The notes below the pieces were generated by a model, which saw nothing but the letters and a program-made list of their open reading frames with translations, had not been told where the DNA came from and searched no databases. A stretch of 64,000 nucleotides of DNA from Gavia stellata (lineage: Eukaryota; Chordata; Aves; Gaviiformes; Gaviidae): positions 20,178,880 to 20,242,879 of the forward strand of contig NC_082603.1 in NCBI RefSeq assembly GCF_030936135.1. The letters run 5' to 3'. The translations under genes were made by a program, and so were the position numbers. Positions 12,901-27,900 of this stretch are shown here, one piece after another. Each line of letters opens with the position of its first letter. Within the stretch, counting starts at the first letter, position 1.

Positions 12901-15900
12901 CTCGCTCTTCCCTACTTCTGCCAGTTTCTTGTGGGGCTTGGAAACTCATGCAGTAATGAGACAGTTTAACATTTGCTGTTAGTAAGCTGTTTAAACCTAG
13001 GCTGAAGACTTAGCTATTTGCGGCTTGGGATATCCTCCTGCTACTATGCCTGTGAAGAAACTCTTGCTGCTTGATTTTTTTCAGCTTCTAGGCTCCATTT
13101 ATGTTTTCCGCGGTGGTGGGAATAGGAGCATCCATATGGTAGGGCAACACAAATCCTGAGTAATAACTCAGCTGTCTGCTGCTGCTTCTTATTATAGCCT
13201 CCTTAACCAGCACCTGGGTCAGGCAGGTGATGCTTTTTGTTGCTGTGATGCTTTTTTGTTGCTACATAGGTTTGCTCTAATCCTGTGCCATGCCAGAGGT
13301 AGGAAGAAGGTGCAGGAATTTGTCCCGTAGCAAAGCAGGGCATTTCTGGGGTAGTAGGCTGTGCTTGTAGGTTAGCTTGTCTGCTAGTTGCATCCTCAAC
13401 AAAAGTTTTAGAAAATTCCAGTTAGCATTGTTGGTCCGGGATGTGTGAAGGGTGGCAGTGATCTAGCTGTCTGTTTAGTTGCTGTGCTGTAAGTTTTAGA
13501 ATCGGTGGGAGACTTCAATTTCTGTTTCTTTTACCCTGCACATGGTAAACTTGACTGTAGTAGTTTTATGGCTTTAGTTAACAGCTTCTTTGCTCCTATT
13601 GTAGCAGGGTTAACAGCAACAGGCACTTTTCTGTTTTGTATTTATAATAATTCAAAGTTGTTTCCAAAACATTGCTGCTTTTGACCAGTGTTCAAAATCC
13701 ACATTTGTTTTTTTTTCTCTTGTCAGCTTATTTTTTTTGGTTTGAGTAACCAGTTGGTGGTCTCATTCAAAGAGGAAAACACTATTGCTTTTAAACACCT
13801 ATTCCTGAAAGGCTATTCTGGAGTTGATGAAGATGACTACAGCTGCAGTATCTATACACAACAGGATGCTTATGATAGCATTTTTTATGTTATTAATCAG
13901 GTAAGTGTGTGTGTTTTATAATGAACAGTGTTAAAGCTGAAGCTATAGCTATAAACTTCTGCTAAGGTTCTGGTTTTCTGTCACTGTTCTTGGATTTCAG
14001 TTTTGATATTTCAGTGAATTGGCGTAGGTGGGGGTATCCTGAGTTTTGTGTGTAGATGTCTGCATTTTTGTCTCTTGGAGATAAATCTAAACCAAAACTT
14101 TACTCAGTTAGTGCATAGTACTGAAATCCAGACAGTTTGAAAATCAGTCATCTTGCATGAACTGGAACCTTTGTTTAGGTCTTACTTTGAAGAGCTTTGG
14201 GCCTGAATATACCTATGCATGGTATTCAAAAAATTTCTGCTTACAGCTATGCTGAATTGCAGCTTTGTAGTGAATGCCAGAGGCCTCAAAATGGGGAATA
14301 CGGTACTTCCAGGAATGTAGGGGCACTAGCCCTGGTTAGGGATGGTATTTTAAAGAACGGTCCCTTTATAATCATGGGAGGAAAGGGAATAAAACTAGGA
14401 TGAAAATTCAGTAAACTTTTTTGTATTTAATATTAATACACCTAGAAGTCATGAGATGAAAGAGTGTGTGTGCGTAAAATGAAAGGTCTCTTGTGTTTGG
14501 GGATGATGATAAGCCCAGAAACAGTTCGCATGGAATGAATGGAAAGTGGCTTTAAACCACCTTTCATTTTCTCTGACCTTGGGATATAAGCTCTGACGCT
14601 TGGTTTAAAGCACTTATGCCCAGCTGTCACAGTGGTGCAGAGGCTGTACCTCCTTCTTAAAGATGCACTTGCATGGGGGCTTGCTGCTCCTCGGCCACCT
14701 CCTCTAAGCTACAGCAGAGCCATCAACAGCTCAAGCGTGCTGCCTCTGCTGTGCTGGACAGGGCTAGGACTCTCACTCCTGGTATGTTAAATGAATGTTG
14801 AAGTAGTTTTCTCAGTCTTCCCTTGAACTCTCAATATTGCCACTATTTCTGCTATAAACTGTGCTTTCTTTTTTTTTCCTTCCTTGCTTGCTTTGTCTCA
14901 CTTTCCTTCTTTTGTAGGCACTAAGGCTGAGGTGAAGTCCATATAGAAGACAGTAGAGAAATAATAGCTTTTTATCCTCAAGAATGAGCCAATGTGTGAT
15001 ACAGGCATCAGAAAAAGGTCACTTCATAAAATGTCTGTGTTGTATAAATGTAGACATAGCCTTTAAGGAGATTTAAACATCTGTCTTGGTTCTTCAGTGT
15101 TCTGTAGTGTCCCTGAGGCTTTTTTATCACATGTAAGACTTAATATTCACCTGGAGGCACACTTTATGACTGGTGTTGCTTTTTTGTTTGTTTGGGGGTT
15201 TTTTGTTTGTTTTGGGTTTTTTTTAAAGGATGCCTTCTAGGAAGAGACAAGCCAGCTGGCTCCTAAGCTAAAAGCAGTGCTTTTTTGTTTTAAGATGGGC
15301 AGCTAGAAGCTATAGGTTTTGGTGGGTTTTGTTTTTGGGTTTTATTTTAAAATGCGGGGGGGATGTGTGTGTGCAGGGGTGGGGCAAGCAGAAGGATATG
15401 ATATTACAGAAGGTGGTAGTAGTACACAGCAAAACTGGAGTTGAAAAAATGAAATTTTAGGCTTCGTATAATGTGCCACTGTGATATTTTCACACACTGC
15501 AAAAGGAAAACAAACAAACCAACAACCCCCTCCCCCACTTTCCAACTGGAGGAGTAGACAGCTTTTCCTTACTCCTCTCCCGGGTCTGGTTTGGAAGCTC
15601 CTGTTACAAAGAAGCCGTGCGGAGTTGCTGTGCTTGTACCCTGCCTGCAGCAGAGTCTGGAGGACCAGGATGTTCTGCTGGCTGCTCTGTCTGAGGCTGT
15701 TTAGAAATGTGTAAACAGGAATTTTGCTTTTACTGTTTTGTAGCGTTGTTTGAAAGCGGTATGTGAGTAACCCAGAGCCACATGTTACGCTGTCGGGAGG
15801 GCAGAGCCTGAAAGCACACGTGGACAGAGCAATGGCTGTTAGATGCAGCAATCTGGAGATGTCCTCAGAGGGATGTGGAGTTGTGACTAACTACTGTTTC

Positions 15901-18900
15901 TACTCCCTGGACCTGCCTTAATCAGACTTGGCTTCCTCAGTTTACTTTAAGATAACATTCTGACAGGGTCTGGAGGCCGTGCTTTTCCCCCAGGCTGTCT
16001 AAACCTGCTGCAAGCTCAGCTGTGAGGAGCCAAAGCAGCACTGCGAGGCAGAGCTTTGTATGGAAATGTGGTGGTTCCTGTTATAGTTCTTCTGGACGTG
16101 GAGCGTGTGGTTGTTAATGACCACTGGGACTTTGTACCCCTCACGATGGGTTAGTGGCCATAATACCCATAGGAAGGACAAAATAGGATGACACTGAATG
16201 ACGCATAATAACAGAATCTGTGTTTAGGGGGAAAAGGGTCTAATATGTATCAAAGCCAGCTGAACAATTTTTTTAAGGAATGGGAAGCCTTGTCTGACTT
16301 CCCAGGTGTATTTACTTCAGGCCTCCAGGGAGGTAAGTGCTTTCTTCAGAGCAGACCAGTGCTGTATGCTGCCCTGAGATCTTTCACTAGGTGAGGTGGT
16401 GATAGCATCTAATGAATTACTGAGTGTTTATGCTTCCTCAGAGGGCCAGGGGTCTGTATGGCTTCTCTTGGACAATGTTAGCTGGTGCTAAGCTGAGCTG
16501 GCAGCCAGCTGTGTTCACGGTTAGTCATTGATTTCCTCAGCTGTTGAGGAGTCAAGAACCACAGGGAGAGCTGTGCCCCAGGGGTTTGCCTCGCTTGTGC
16601 AGGACTGGAAGGTGTGACTCAAGGATCAGAGGATGTATCTTGCTTCCAGCAGACACCAAGGACATGTGGAAGACAAGTCAGGAGAGGACTGGCCTTGAAT
16701 GGAGTTCTTTGGTGGTGCTCAGGGCTGATCCGTGCATGAACAATGGTTGGCTTGGCATGGCTTTATTCACTTCTACTTCTAGTCCTTGTTTTCAAGCATA
16801 TCTTAACATACGAAGAAGGTGACTTGTGCTGTATTTAGAGTAAGTGAAAAAGAAAGTGCCTTCCTCACAGGCATGTTTTCAGTTGCTTCTGTGCTTGTGT
16901 AATGCAGGTGGGTTAAATTATTTCTGGAGGCTGCCCAAGCTCTGTGTATGTTCCTTGGTTGCTGGTTATACAGCGAACGCGCGTGGCTTCCCTCTTCTAT
17001 AGTCACACAGGGAGCAGCTTTGGTTTTACTCTTGGGGTGGATTTGATAAGAACTGTGACTTCGATTTGTGCATAAATCAATCAAGTTTCAAGTGGTGTGA
17101 AAGCTAACGCCTTCATGCGATAAATACGTAAGGTATCCCTGGAGTGCGTGTGGTTAGTAGCAATACTGCCATTGAAGTCAATGTCAGGCATCTCATAAAA
17201 AGCTGTCTGCTGGCTTGCTGTCTGGCATACGGGTATTCATTTGCAGGCAGCCCAGTAAGTATGGGGCTCCCAGTTACTGTGGGGTGCCATTCACTACTAA
17301 TTAGTGGCCAGCAGCCCTCTTAGGTTCCCATGAGATACCCACTCTCAATTTACAGACTTTATGTGAAAGTAAAGATTTCTGTTTTTTTAATGTAAAAAGC
17401 TATATTGATACATACAGCTTTGACATTGCAAGTTACTATCTAATGCAAAAAAACTTTACTATCTCTGTAATTTCTGGTTCTGGTTTGTTTTTAAACTAGT
17501 ACAAGCAATTAAAGAACATATCCCTGGGGACGCTTGGTTATGAACATGAAGGATCAGGTTTAGAAATCTGTAAACAACAGTACAAGAAAGGCACGATGCT
17601 TCCTTCCAATGGTACGCTGAACATAGATGTTTCTACTGAGACAGGTATAGTATTGTTGTACTAAAAATGTCTTGCTGTGGAATACTTACATTCTAATGCT
17701 AAACCAGTAAAGCTTAACCAATAGCTTTTTGCATGGCAATCACAGGAACATGAACATGCCTTTTGCCTGTTTCCCTCTTAGTTTTTAGTACCTGCCTAGA
17801 AATGGCAACTGTAGTCTATAAGAAGCTCTTTTCAACTGCTGTCATTAGTGGGTTGTGGGTGGGTTTGTGGTTTTTTGGGATTTTTTTGTTTTGTTGGGGG
17901 GGTGCTTTTTTGGGGGTGTTTGGGTTGGTCGGTTTTTTGTGTTTTGGGGTGGCTTTTTGTGCATTTTTTGTTTTGTTACCCCCGCCCCATGCTGAAAGTT
18001 CAAATACAGAATTCTGGATGCTGGTCAGCCTGTACCTTCAGTGGGTGGGTGTCCTTACCAACTCTCAGAGCTGAATCCTTCCTGTTAGCCTCTAAAGATT
18101 TACTACATGAACGTGCTTCCGATCCCACTAGCTGGGGCTCTCTGTGGATAGGTTTGCTCAAAATTAACATTTTGCTTGATTAGGACTCTCCGTTCAAGCT
18201 GATTATCTCAGTTTTATGCTGCTTTCTATGTGAAGTTTTTAAGATTACAGCTTTTCCTCTTCTCCTCCCAGAATGTATCTTTTTTAAGCCACAGGAGCTA
18301 TCTGGTAAGAAGGCTGAACTGAAGCTGAACTCCTCTTTTTTCAATCTTGAATTTTACAGGTAAAGCAGTGGTGGGGATTTTTTTTTTTAACTTGTCCTTT
18401 CATATTAATATGGTGTATTCTGAGCTGTGCAGTTTCCTTGCTTTGCGTATGTGTGTATTTATATATATAAACATTTTTTTAAAAACATTCAGGCTTATAC
18501 AGGTTGAAATCTCCTTCAAGCTGAAAGGCATTGCTCTACAGACTATCCATGCCCGTGAATTGCCTGACTGCTATGCATTTCAAAATACTGTAAGTGAATA
18601 TGGGGTATGGCACTTCCAACACTGTATATATAACAAGAGCTTAGGCTAAGGGGTAGTCATCATCCTTATATTTAGACAGCAAGGGAAAAGTAGTTGGGCA
18701 TGTCCTGGCTCTTACCCCTCCTTCCCAAAGGTTGTTGAAATGGTGTTGCCATGGGACAGTATTATTTTGTATCATATTCCAGCTGGTAACTTCATAACCC
18801 AAGAAGGAGATAAGTAATTGTTATTCTTCTAAAGGTTAGACTTGAAGTTTGGCTTCTTGGAATGCTGCTTTTTATGCTATATGTGACATGTTCTCAAATT

Positions 18901-21900
18901 ATGTCTACACCAATAGTTATGGTGACAGCTTTCTTAACGCTTAGCTGACCAACAAATATTAATGCGTGTTATGTTAAAGCACTTACCAAGCTTTTTTTAC
19001 GGAATCATATTTTGTTAGACTTCTTTCTGATTATACTCTTGTGTTTCCAGATAACTTTCAATAATAGAGCCCACAGTGGAAAAATCAAAATCTATTTTGA
19101 TAGTGACACCGATATTCAAGAATGTAAAGACTGGCACATATTTGGTTCTGGTAAGTATGGTGCACATGTGTTTGCATGATAGTGATGTTACACATCTCCC
19201 ATTGTTACCCCTGCTCTATAACAGTCTGTCTAGCAAGACATTCTCCATCCTGTTCATTAATTGATATGAGTAAGCCAAGGAAAACACCTCATTTGGGCTC
19301 ACATGATGGCTTATAAACTTGTGCATGAAAGCATACAGTACAGAAAGTCAAACAAGTTTCTGATTGCAGGTCATGGAATGAGACATGAGGTGGGATTTCT
19401 TGTTTGGTTTTAATTTAATAATGTTTGTATGGGCCAAAGTCTACATTTCTTCTATCCTGTGTAGTTGTAACACTGTTGGAATACAGATGGATAGATGAAC
19501 TTAGTGCAAAAAGGGGATACTTGTATTAATATACCTATTTTGGGTTTTATTTTGAAGAAACATGCTTTTCAGTCTTGTGGCCCAATCTCCATAGTTGCAG
19601 AAAGACTATTTCTTATAACCCATCTATTTATGGGATGAGTGTGTTTAAATGCAAAATATGTGACATTTTGTAACAATTTGTGCTCAGAGATATGTGAAAA
19701 GACTAACTCAACTTCCTTTCTTTGACTCTTTACAGTTCTCCAGAAAAACACTCAGTATATTCTAGTCTTTGATGGATTTGTCATTTTAAGTTGCTTTGCT
19801 TCTCTCATCCTCTGCACACGATCCATTGTTCTTGCCTTGAGACTGCAAAAAGTAAGTACAGTGCTCATGATCTTAATGCTTATTTTGTCTTTGTCTTGTC
19901 AAGTGATGTTTTGAAATACTGGGTAGTGCATCTGTTGCAGGATGTTGCTCTCTTACTGTATCTCTATCTCTAGAAAGGATGTGTAGATGTCTGTGATGAA
20001 CAGTTGCTAGCTGAATGGGGTTTTACTTCTGTTTGTGTAGTGCTGTAGTACGAAGTATTTTGTTGTATCTCTCAAGGGCAGAAGAAGACTTTTTTTTTGT
20101 CCAGGACTTAATTTTGTCCAGGATTTTATGCAAAAAAAACTTCTGAGTCTTTGCGCTGCTAACAGTCAACACATCTTGCCCCTTCAAACATGAATTCTTC
20201 CTTCTCTGGCTTCAGAGTAGAATTCCCATAGAGGTCTTGTCATAAATTAATGCTTTAATGAACATCCCTCAAAGCCAGCTCTAACTGGAGAAAATGTAAA
20301 GCATAGTACATAGTCTCACTCTGGCTGGGTTTTTTTGGTCTTTCTGAGGCTGAAGCCGCCCTTTTTCAGTTCTTTTTCTTCTCTCTCCACAATACCTGAT
20401 CACCATCTGCTGTCACCTTCTTCCCTGCTCACCCTCCTTTGCAGACCGAGACTAGCCGTGTCTGACTTCATCTCAAGCCGCTTGCAGAGCTTCATGTAAG
20501 CAGACTCACTCTTCTGGTCCAAATACTGATGCAGAAACACAGGCTGGGCCCTGAGATGTGCCAGCTTATAACCATTAATTGATAACAAACTTTGCAGGCA
20601 TGTGGCTTATGGGAGTTGGAAAACGAGTTCAGGATAGGTAGGATATGAAAGCACAGATACTTGTTTATCTTGCTCAATACATCCTTTTTGGAGCTTGTTA
20701 ACAAGACAAGGGTGAAGAGGACACAATTCGGCAAGGGCATTGTCAAACTGCTGTCAGGAATAGGGACATCAGCACTTACTCACGAGCAAAAAGAGCAAGT
20801 GAAGCAGATAGGCAGTGTTGGGTGTGGGAAGTGATATCGTTGGCTTTATTGGAAATGAGAGCTCTTGCCTTATAGTTGTATTTGAGTTATTAATTCTTTT
20901 TCACTCCTTTGTTGCATGGCCTTGCTCTGTTGGAGGTGGATAGAAACTTTTGTGAAGGGGGCTAAAAAGGGATAACCAATCCCCACTAGCCTAACCATGG
21001 CTTGTTATGAAGTCAGCTGTTCTATGGAAAGTTGGTTTTCACTGGCCTAAACCAATCTTAATTTTTTTCCTATTTATTTCTGTTGCTATTGAGAATGAGT
21101 TTTAAGCTATTATTCCAGCAAATACTATAGGAAAAAGGGGGTATGTGAAACTTGAGCATTGCTATACTACTGGGGCATCTGTACATATTTTTCATCTAAG
21201 GTGATCTGTAACTAAACATCTAAATGCTTGTCAATAGAGATTCGTGAACTTCTTCTTGGAGAAATATAAGCGTCGTGTCTGTCATGCTGATCGCCTGGAG
21301 TTCATAAATGGATGGTATGTCCTGGTAATTATCAGTGATGTGATGACAATCATTGGGTCAATCCTAAAAATGGAAATAAAAGCCAAGGTGAGAGTTTAGT
21401 ACTTCAGATAAAATACTAGTCTTGTTACAACCACGTGTAACATGTTTTAACTTCGGGACAAATGAAAGTGAGCATCATAGTCGCTAGTCATCTTGTTTAC
21501 TTTTGCTAGTTCTTATTTCTTCATTTCCTAGTGCTAGTTTGACTGATAACTGGTTTCAGTCCTTTTTCCCCAAAGTCTTTCAGTAAGACTAGGTAAGCTG
21601 TTGAAACGTCGTATTTCCACAGTGCTAAATTCCCTAATCCCTGCTATTAGGACCTGTGGGTAGACAGTTCCTAACAAAAAACCCCCAACTTGGGTTGTCT
21701 TATTTCTGTAAGAAGTAGTAGTACGTATTGTACAGGGAAACCAAGAGTCATCCCCTTGGATAAAAGAGGGGTCTTGATGGCTTGTGGGACTGGGAACATG
21801 GCTAGCTTGCTTTCCTGGCCTGTCCAAACTACAGGCACAGACCGTGTCACCTGCTAATCCTTGACCTCCCAGTCTGGGCTTGCTGAAATCAATGTGTTTT

Positions 21901-24900
21901 GTCCAGCTGGCAGCTCTTCAGGGGTTTTTTCATTTGTGGTTTTTTCATTTGTTTGGTTTTTTTTTCCTTCAATAGAGCTGTATGTCAACAATTCATGTGT
22001 TCACAAAACTTTGTATTCTGGGAAAAACAGGGTAGGTAGTGTGCTGCTCCTGCTTCATGTGTACTAAGGCTCAAAGGGCAGATGCCCAGAGTGGCCTTCA
22101 GAGGAAGAACTTGAGAACCTCCAGCTATATGGCAAGGTTGAGGGATGAGGGTAGGACATCTTGAGCTAGATGGGTATCTGGTGCTTATTGCAACCAGTTC
22201 TAGCCTTCTGAAGTAAAATGCAAGTAGAATTGCATTACATTTCAAATTACACATTTCACTGGTAGTAAAAAAAAAAAATTGTTCAGGCTCTGAACAGCTG
22301 GCAACCTGTTCAGAGATGTAAATGCACATAGCATGGAAAGGGCTGTAGTCAGGAGGCTCACTTTTCATTTAAATGATGGCTCATGTTTTACTAAATAGCA
22401 AATGAGAGCTTGTTTGCCTAACAATAGCATGTATTAACTTTTTTAAACAAAAATTTGGAGATATTAAATCTATTATTAAAACTGTCATAACCGAGGTAAA
22501 GGCTTTAGTTCTTCATGCAAAACTACAAGAATATCAGCATAGCTGTGCTCTCATTTACAGCACTATTGCCTTAGGGAGATCACCCAAAATAACTGCAGTT
22601 CACTTTAGTCTGATTGTTGTGATGTAGCAATATCCATTTAGTATTGAACTGCCCTGCTTTGTTTGTTTGAACTGCTGGAACTTGAATAGCTGTCAAACTG
22701 ATATACTTACTGCTTTGTAACTTGACCACCTGCTCTGTTTGGATCCCTCAGAACCTCACAAGTTATGATGTCTGCAGCATTTTACTTGGAACATCAACTT
22801 TGTTTGTCTGGGTTGGAGTCATCAGATACCTAGGATATTTTCAAACCTACAATGTAAGGCAGGAATCAAATACTCAACAATTAAAGCATATGTTTGTCAC
22901 TCTTACTCAGGTCTCTCTAACTTGTGGCTTTTTCCCCTGCTTTTTTTCACCCTGACATGTAGGTGCTTATTTTAACTATGCAGGCATCATTGCCCAAAGT
23001 GCTAAGGTTTTGTTGTTGTGCTGGGATGATTTACCTTGGCTATACTTTCTGTGGTTGGATTGTCCTGGGACCTTATCATGAAAAGGTATGTAGTCCTTTC
23101 TGATCTAACAACGTGTGAACATCTGTGTGTGTATAGTTCCTAGTTATAACAACAGAAATAGGTCTTAAATTAATGCTTTTGTTTAAAAGCTGTAACGTGA
23201 AGAACACAGGAGTGTTTCTCCCTCCATGTGTACCTCCTGCTGCCTGCTCCGTTTAACAAAATAACTGTATTCTTGCTTTCACTGTGTGCTTGAACTCAGT
23301 GTAACTAAAACACAAGGCTGTGTTTGTGATGAGTGGGTGGCTGAGGCAATGTCTGGCTGGGGACTAGAGGTAAATTGGCTTATCTCTTTCACCCTCTTCT
23401 GGTAGTCCCAGTTCAGTTGGGTTAAAGAGGCACTAGTTCACTGTTACCTTTTCTGGGAATCTCCTTGACTCTGACTTTGTTTCTCCGAACCTTTCCTGTG
23501 CCATGTAACTTCAGCTCCTAAATCTTGATTCATAGAGGTGGATGAATGCTTGTCTTGATTACTTTGCTTCCTGTGTGTTGTAGGGTTTTTTGTCTGTTTG
23601 CGTGTTTTGTTTTTTTAAGGTTGGTATTGAAATGTGTGCCTGATATGTCGTCTTGTCTGAGAGCTGGGTACAGCAGTAAGGCTTTGTATATTCCAAAACA
23701 CAAGCAAAAAACCCCTGCAAAGCTTGTTTTGTTTTTTTTCTTGGCAGATGCTCTATGTGACAGTTTGAAAAAAAGGCAGATTCCTGTTGTGATAAATTCT
23801 AGATGTCCATTAATCAGTAACAAGTGTATGACTTCTCATTCTTGATTTCTGGTTACACACAGTATATATTGTAACAGAGACACATGTGCTTGCTTCAGCT
23901 TCTTGCACCCCCAGAGCTCGGATTCCTCTAACATAATGTAATTCTCTCCTTTGAGAATGTATGTATTCAGTTTGCACGTATTTTAAGTTGATAACAATAC
24001 ACTTCTCTGGGATGCTTAGTCATACTAGAGACTCAACCATTTATAACAGACCCAGCGTAAATACTGTTGTAGCTTCCCTACAGCAAGCACTTCAATTATC
24101 TGAGCAAGAGGAAGTGTAGTCGATAATATGCTTATCTATGAAAAAGTTACCTCTTGCTGAATATCACAGATCAATGTCAAGGAAAGCAACTGTAGCTGGG
24201 GGGGTGTGTCCCGGTTCTGACAGTTCGCCACTGGAAGGCAGTGCGGCACCGCGCAGTGCCGGCGGAGCCCGGGGCAGACGGAGCCCAGAGCTGCCTTCGC
24301 GGGGCTCGTCGGCTGCCTGGGCTGTCCCTGGTAAGAAATGGGAAGAGCTTTCCCTGCTGCGCAGGCACACAGGAGAGAGGTCCTTGTGCTGAAAAATTCT
24401 GAAGGCCTTAGCTCAAAACCATAGAAATATGTATGGGTTTTTTCCTTCTTTTACTACAGCCAGGGAGAGTGGGAATTCTGCATTTTTGTGTTATGTCAAT
24501 CCAGGGCTTATAGGTGAGCAATGCTTAGCAGGTTTCTCTCTGTACCTGTGCATCAAAACTTGTGGGTTACTCAAGAATGACCCATGCCATACACCCCTTA
24601 TCAGAAAATGTGCTGTTGGGTCTCGTAATGGCTTTGAAAATAAAAAAAAAAACTAATAAAAAATAAGCCATAGGTAAGACCAGACCTGCTGTTCCTGTGG
24701 AACAGTATGTTCTCCTTACAAACATATGCCTTTTTACATCTTGTTTTCAATTCAAGTGAGTATAGGCATTGATAATAGCTACATTAAAACATTGTGCATT
24801 AATTCATATTGCCTGATAAAGTATAGTTAACAAATCCAGTTATTTGGAGGGACAGAGCGATGGTGGGAAGTGTGCTTACCTGGTTGCTGAATGGAATTCA

Positions 24901-27900
24901 GCCTCAGGGCATGTTCCAGCTTGGGGAAATGGAGTTAGGAATTTAAGAGCATGTCCTTGAAATGAAACCATGACTTCTTCCAGGGTATGCTTAGTAGCTT
25001 CACAGTACAGCTAGAGCTTTTACCTACAGCTCAGGGTTTTCTGAATGACAGATAAATTATGTTAATCCCAAGACAAATCTAGTTTAGACCATTTAAGCTT
25101 GAAGGGTATATGCTATCTCTAACGTCTTGATACAATATTGATTAATTACCCCTATTCCAGTAATGCTGCGGACTTGGGTAACCAGAGGATGTGGCTTTTG
25201 TTCCCAGCATACTGCCACTGATTTACTGTATAGATTCTGTGAAATCACTTTATCTACGTGCTTTGGCAAACAGAATGATATTTTCCTGCAGGTCTAAAAT
25301 AGCTTAAAATTCAGTAAGTTAAGCTTTCTGTGGTGGTCAGTTACTGGCTGTTTTGCCTGTTGAGCACCACGAGTTTATTTCTCGATAATAAATCTTATTT
25401 CTGATGTTAATGTATAATGCTTAGCCAAGGTTATATTTCTACATGGTTCTATTACTGACATGTATGTTTTGGTTTGAATGTACAGGAAAGAAAGTGTGGT
25501 AGCACTTGATTTACTGGGTTAGCTTCTTTCTTCTGCTATGAGTAAAACTAAAAAAAATTACTTTTGTTTTTATGAAACTTTTCACTTTCCCTTTAATCTG
25601 GATGATTGATCTTCACATTCTATTAATAATTTGTACTCATTATTTTCTAGTTTGAAGATCTGAACACGGTGGCTGAGTGTCTGTTTTCTTTGGTCAACGG
25701 TGATGATATGTTTGCAACATTTGCTCAAATCCAGCAGAAGAGCACACTGGTGTGGGTGTTCAGTCGGTTATACCTGTACTCCTTCATTAGTCTGTTTATA
25801 TACATGATCCTCAGCCTTTTTATTGCACTCATTACCGACTCCTATGACACCATAAAGGTACAAGATTTTTTTTTCCCCATTACACTTCTAATCAGTTTTG
25901 TATTCGTTCTTGTAATCACTCAACACCATACAATCTAGCATTAGTTTTGATGACTGGTGGGACTATTAAAATCTTCTAGCTTTGTGGTGAAATTGGGAGG
26001 ATGACTGGGTAGTCATCCAAATGACTAAGCAGTAACTGGTTTGGAAAGTCATCCTTAGTGTGTATCCCTGCTTTGTATTTTCTGCTGCTTCACCTGGCTT
26101 CAAAAAGGTAACAGCTAATGGAAATGTAAGTAGAAGGGTGAGTGGAAAGAGTCAGTTTTTAAGTGTAGTTACACAGAGCTGGATAAGTCTTGTTTGGAGT
26201 GGAAGTTTCTTCCCATGGCACCAGAAGCTGAGGTCAGGAATGGTTTTCTGGCATCTCAGAGAATATCCCCTCCGCAGGAGCATGGCAAGGGCCAAGCAGA
26301 TAACTCCAAGCTCATTTAGGTGTGCAGGCTTGCTTAATGTGCTGCTTGGAGATGTGTCGTTAATAGGAAATGTCTTCTGAAAGACCCACTACTTCTCATT
26401 CAAGTTAAAACTGCGCTATCCATTTTCAGTATGGCTGAAAGTGAAATGAAATTTTCGGTAATTACCTTTTTGTTCTTGTCCTCTAGTGCTGTCTCCCCTT
26501 TGTGCTCCTGGTAGCTGCAGTAACCAGTGGGAAGGCAACGTGGATCACGCTCTTCAGCGCTCGTCCCTTTCTTGTCTTAGTGTCAGACAAACAGGCCAGC
26601 AGAATACGGCTAGTCTGACATGAACCACAACTTCCAGACCGAGCAAGAGCTCTGCTTTCTAAGCATCTCAATACAACTTAATCTCTGTGCTTCTGAGTTT
26701 ATTGGATGATCTGACCTGTGAAACAGTTTTTTACTGTTACTCTTCCCTGTGAACACTTCATGTGGGTCAATGGGGAGCCATTTCAGAGTGCTGAACTGGT
26801 GTTTTGCAAAGCATTTCTTCATCATGGCAATGCTGAATATCCATGTTAGGGCCCTTCAAATCCAGCATTGGGGTTCCTAGGGAAAATGAGCCCAGAGCAC
26901 TCGCAGTGAGCACAGCAGCTGATGTGAACAAGGGAGAATCAATGCCAGTATGACTTGCTTGGTCTTATGGGCAGCAAACAAAATATAAGAGAATCTGAAC
27001 AATATGAATTTTGTGTCACTTAGATTGCTTTGTTCCACCAACTGCAATGGCATCCTAGAAACACCATGTATGTTTTTGGTTTTGGTTTTTTCCTTCCTAC
27101 AGCAATGCTAAACAAATGAACCAAATAGTCTGGTTTTGGCTATCACACTGTAGAAGAAATCTTAAAACACTTCATGCCCAGTAACTTCTCATGTGTTGTA
27201 AATAAAATGCTTTCTCTTTCAGAAATACCAACAAAGTGGGTTTCCAGTAACAGATCTACATGAATTTCTAAAAGACCACAGCAGTGTTGGTTACAGAAAA
27301 GAACAGACTTCCATGCCATTCATCTGCTGCTGTAGGAGGTGAGTAAGGTGGTTTTAATGAGTGTTTTTTCTCAGAAGTATGCCAGTTAGCTTCTCACTGC
27401 AAAGTACTGTTTCACAAACGCTGGAGCATCTAGAATTCAGCCTGTGGAATATTTGGACTCTGTTGTTCCTCTTGTGCTTTACTTGGTGTTACATCTTTAG
27501 TCTGCTGATGGTGCAGGGGTGGCAATTCTGAGCTTAAACGCACATTTTAAGTGTTTTGCTCTTATGAAAACTACCATGCAGAAACTGGTGACAGTTGATG
27601 GGAGGACTGCAGAGTATAACATGGAACTGCTAAGGAGTCAAGAGCAAACTAAGTCTCTGCTTCTCTTAGGGTTTTGCAAGTCTTCAGTTTCTAAAAAGCT
27701 TTTCCACTAGGCTGGGAGTAGTAGCAGAAAGCAAGAGAATGTGATTCAGTCAGGGACCAGTACTTAATCCCAAAGTTATGCTGTGTCTATGAGGCAAACT
27801 GGTTCAATACTATCTGTTAGAATATTGGAAACATGCTTGTAAACGACTGGTTGCCACCAAACTCAAGCCTTTGGAGGTCTTAGCAGTGGTCCTTTTTAAA

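Noticed and set aside
15342-15851. Minus-strand frame of 169 residues in MCOLN2 intron 3
   Set aside because: Composition is driven by G/T-rich simple sequence on the plus strand; no domain, splice context or coding base pattern.
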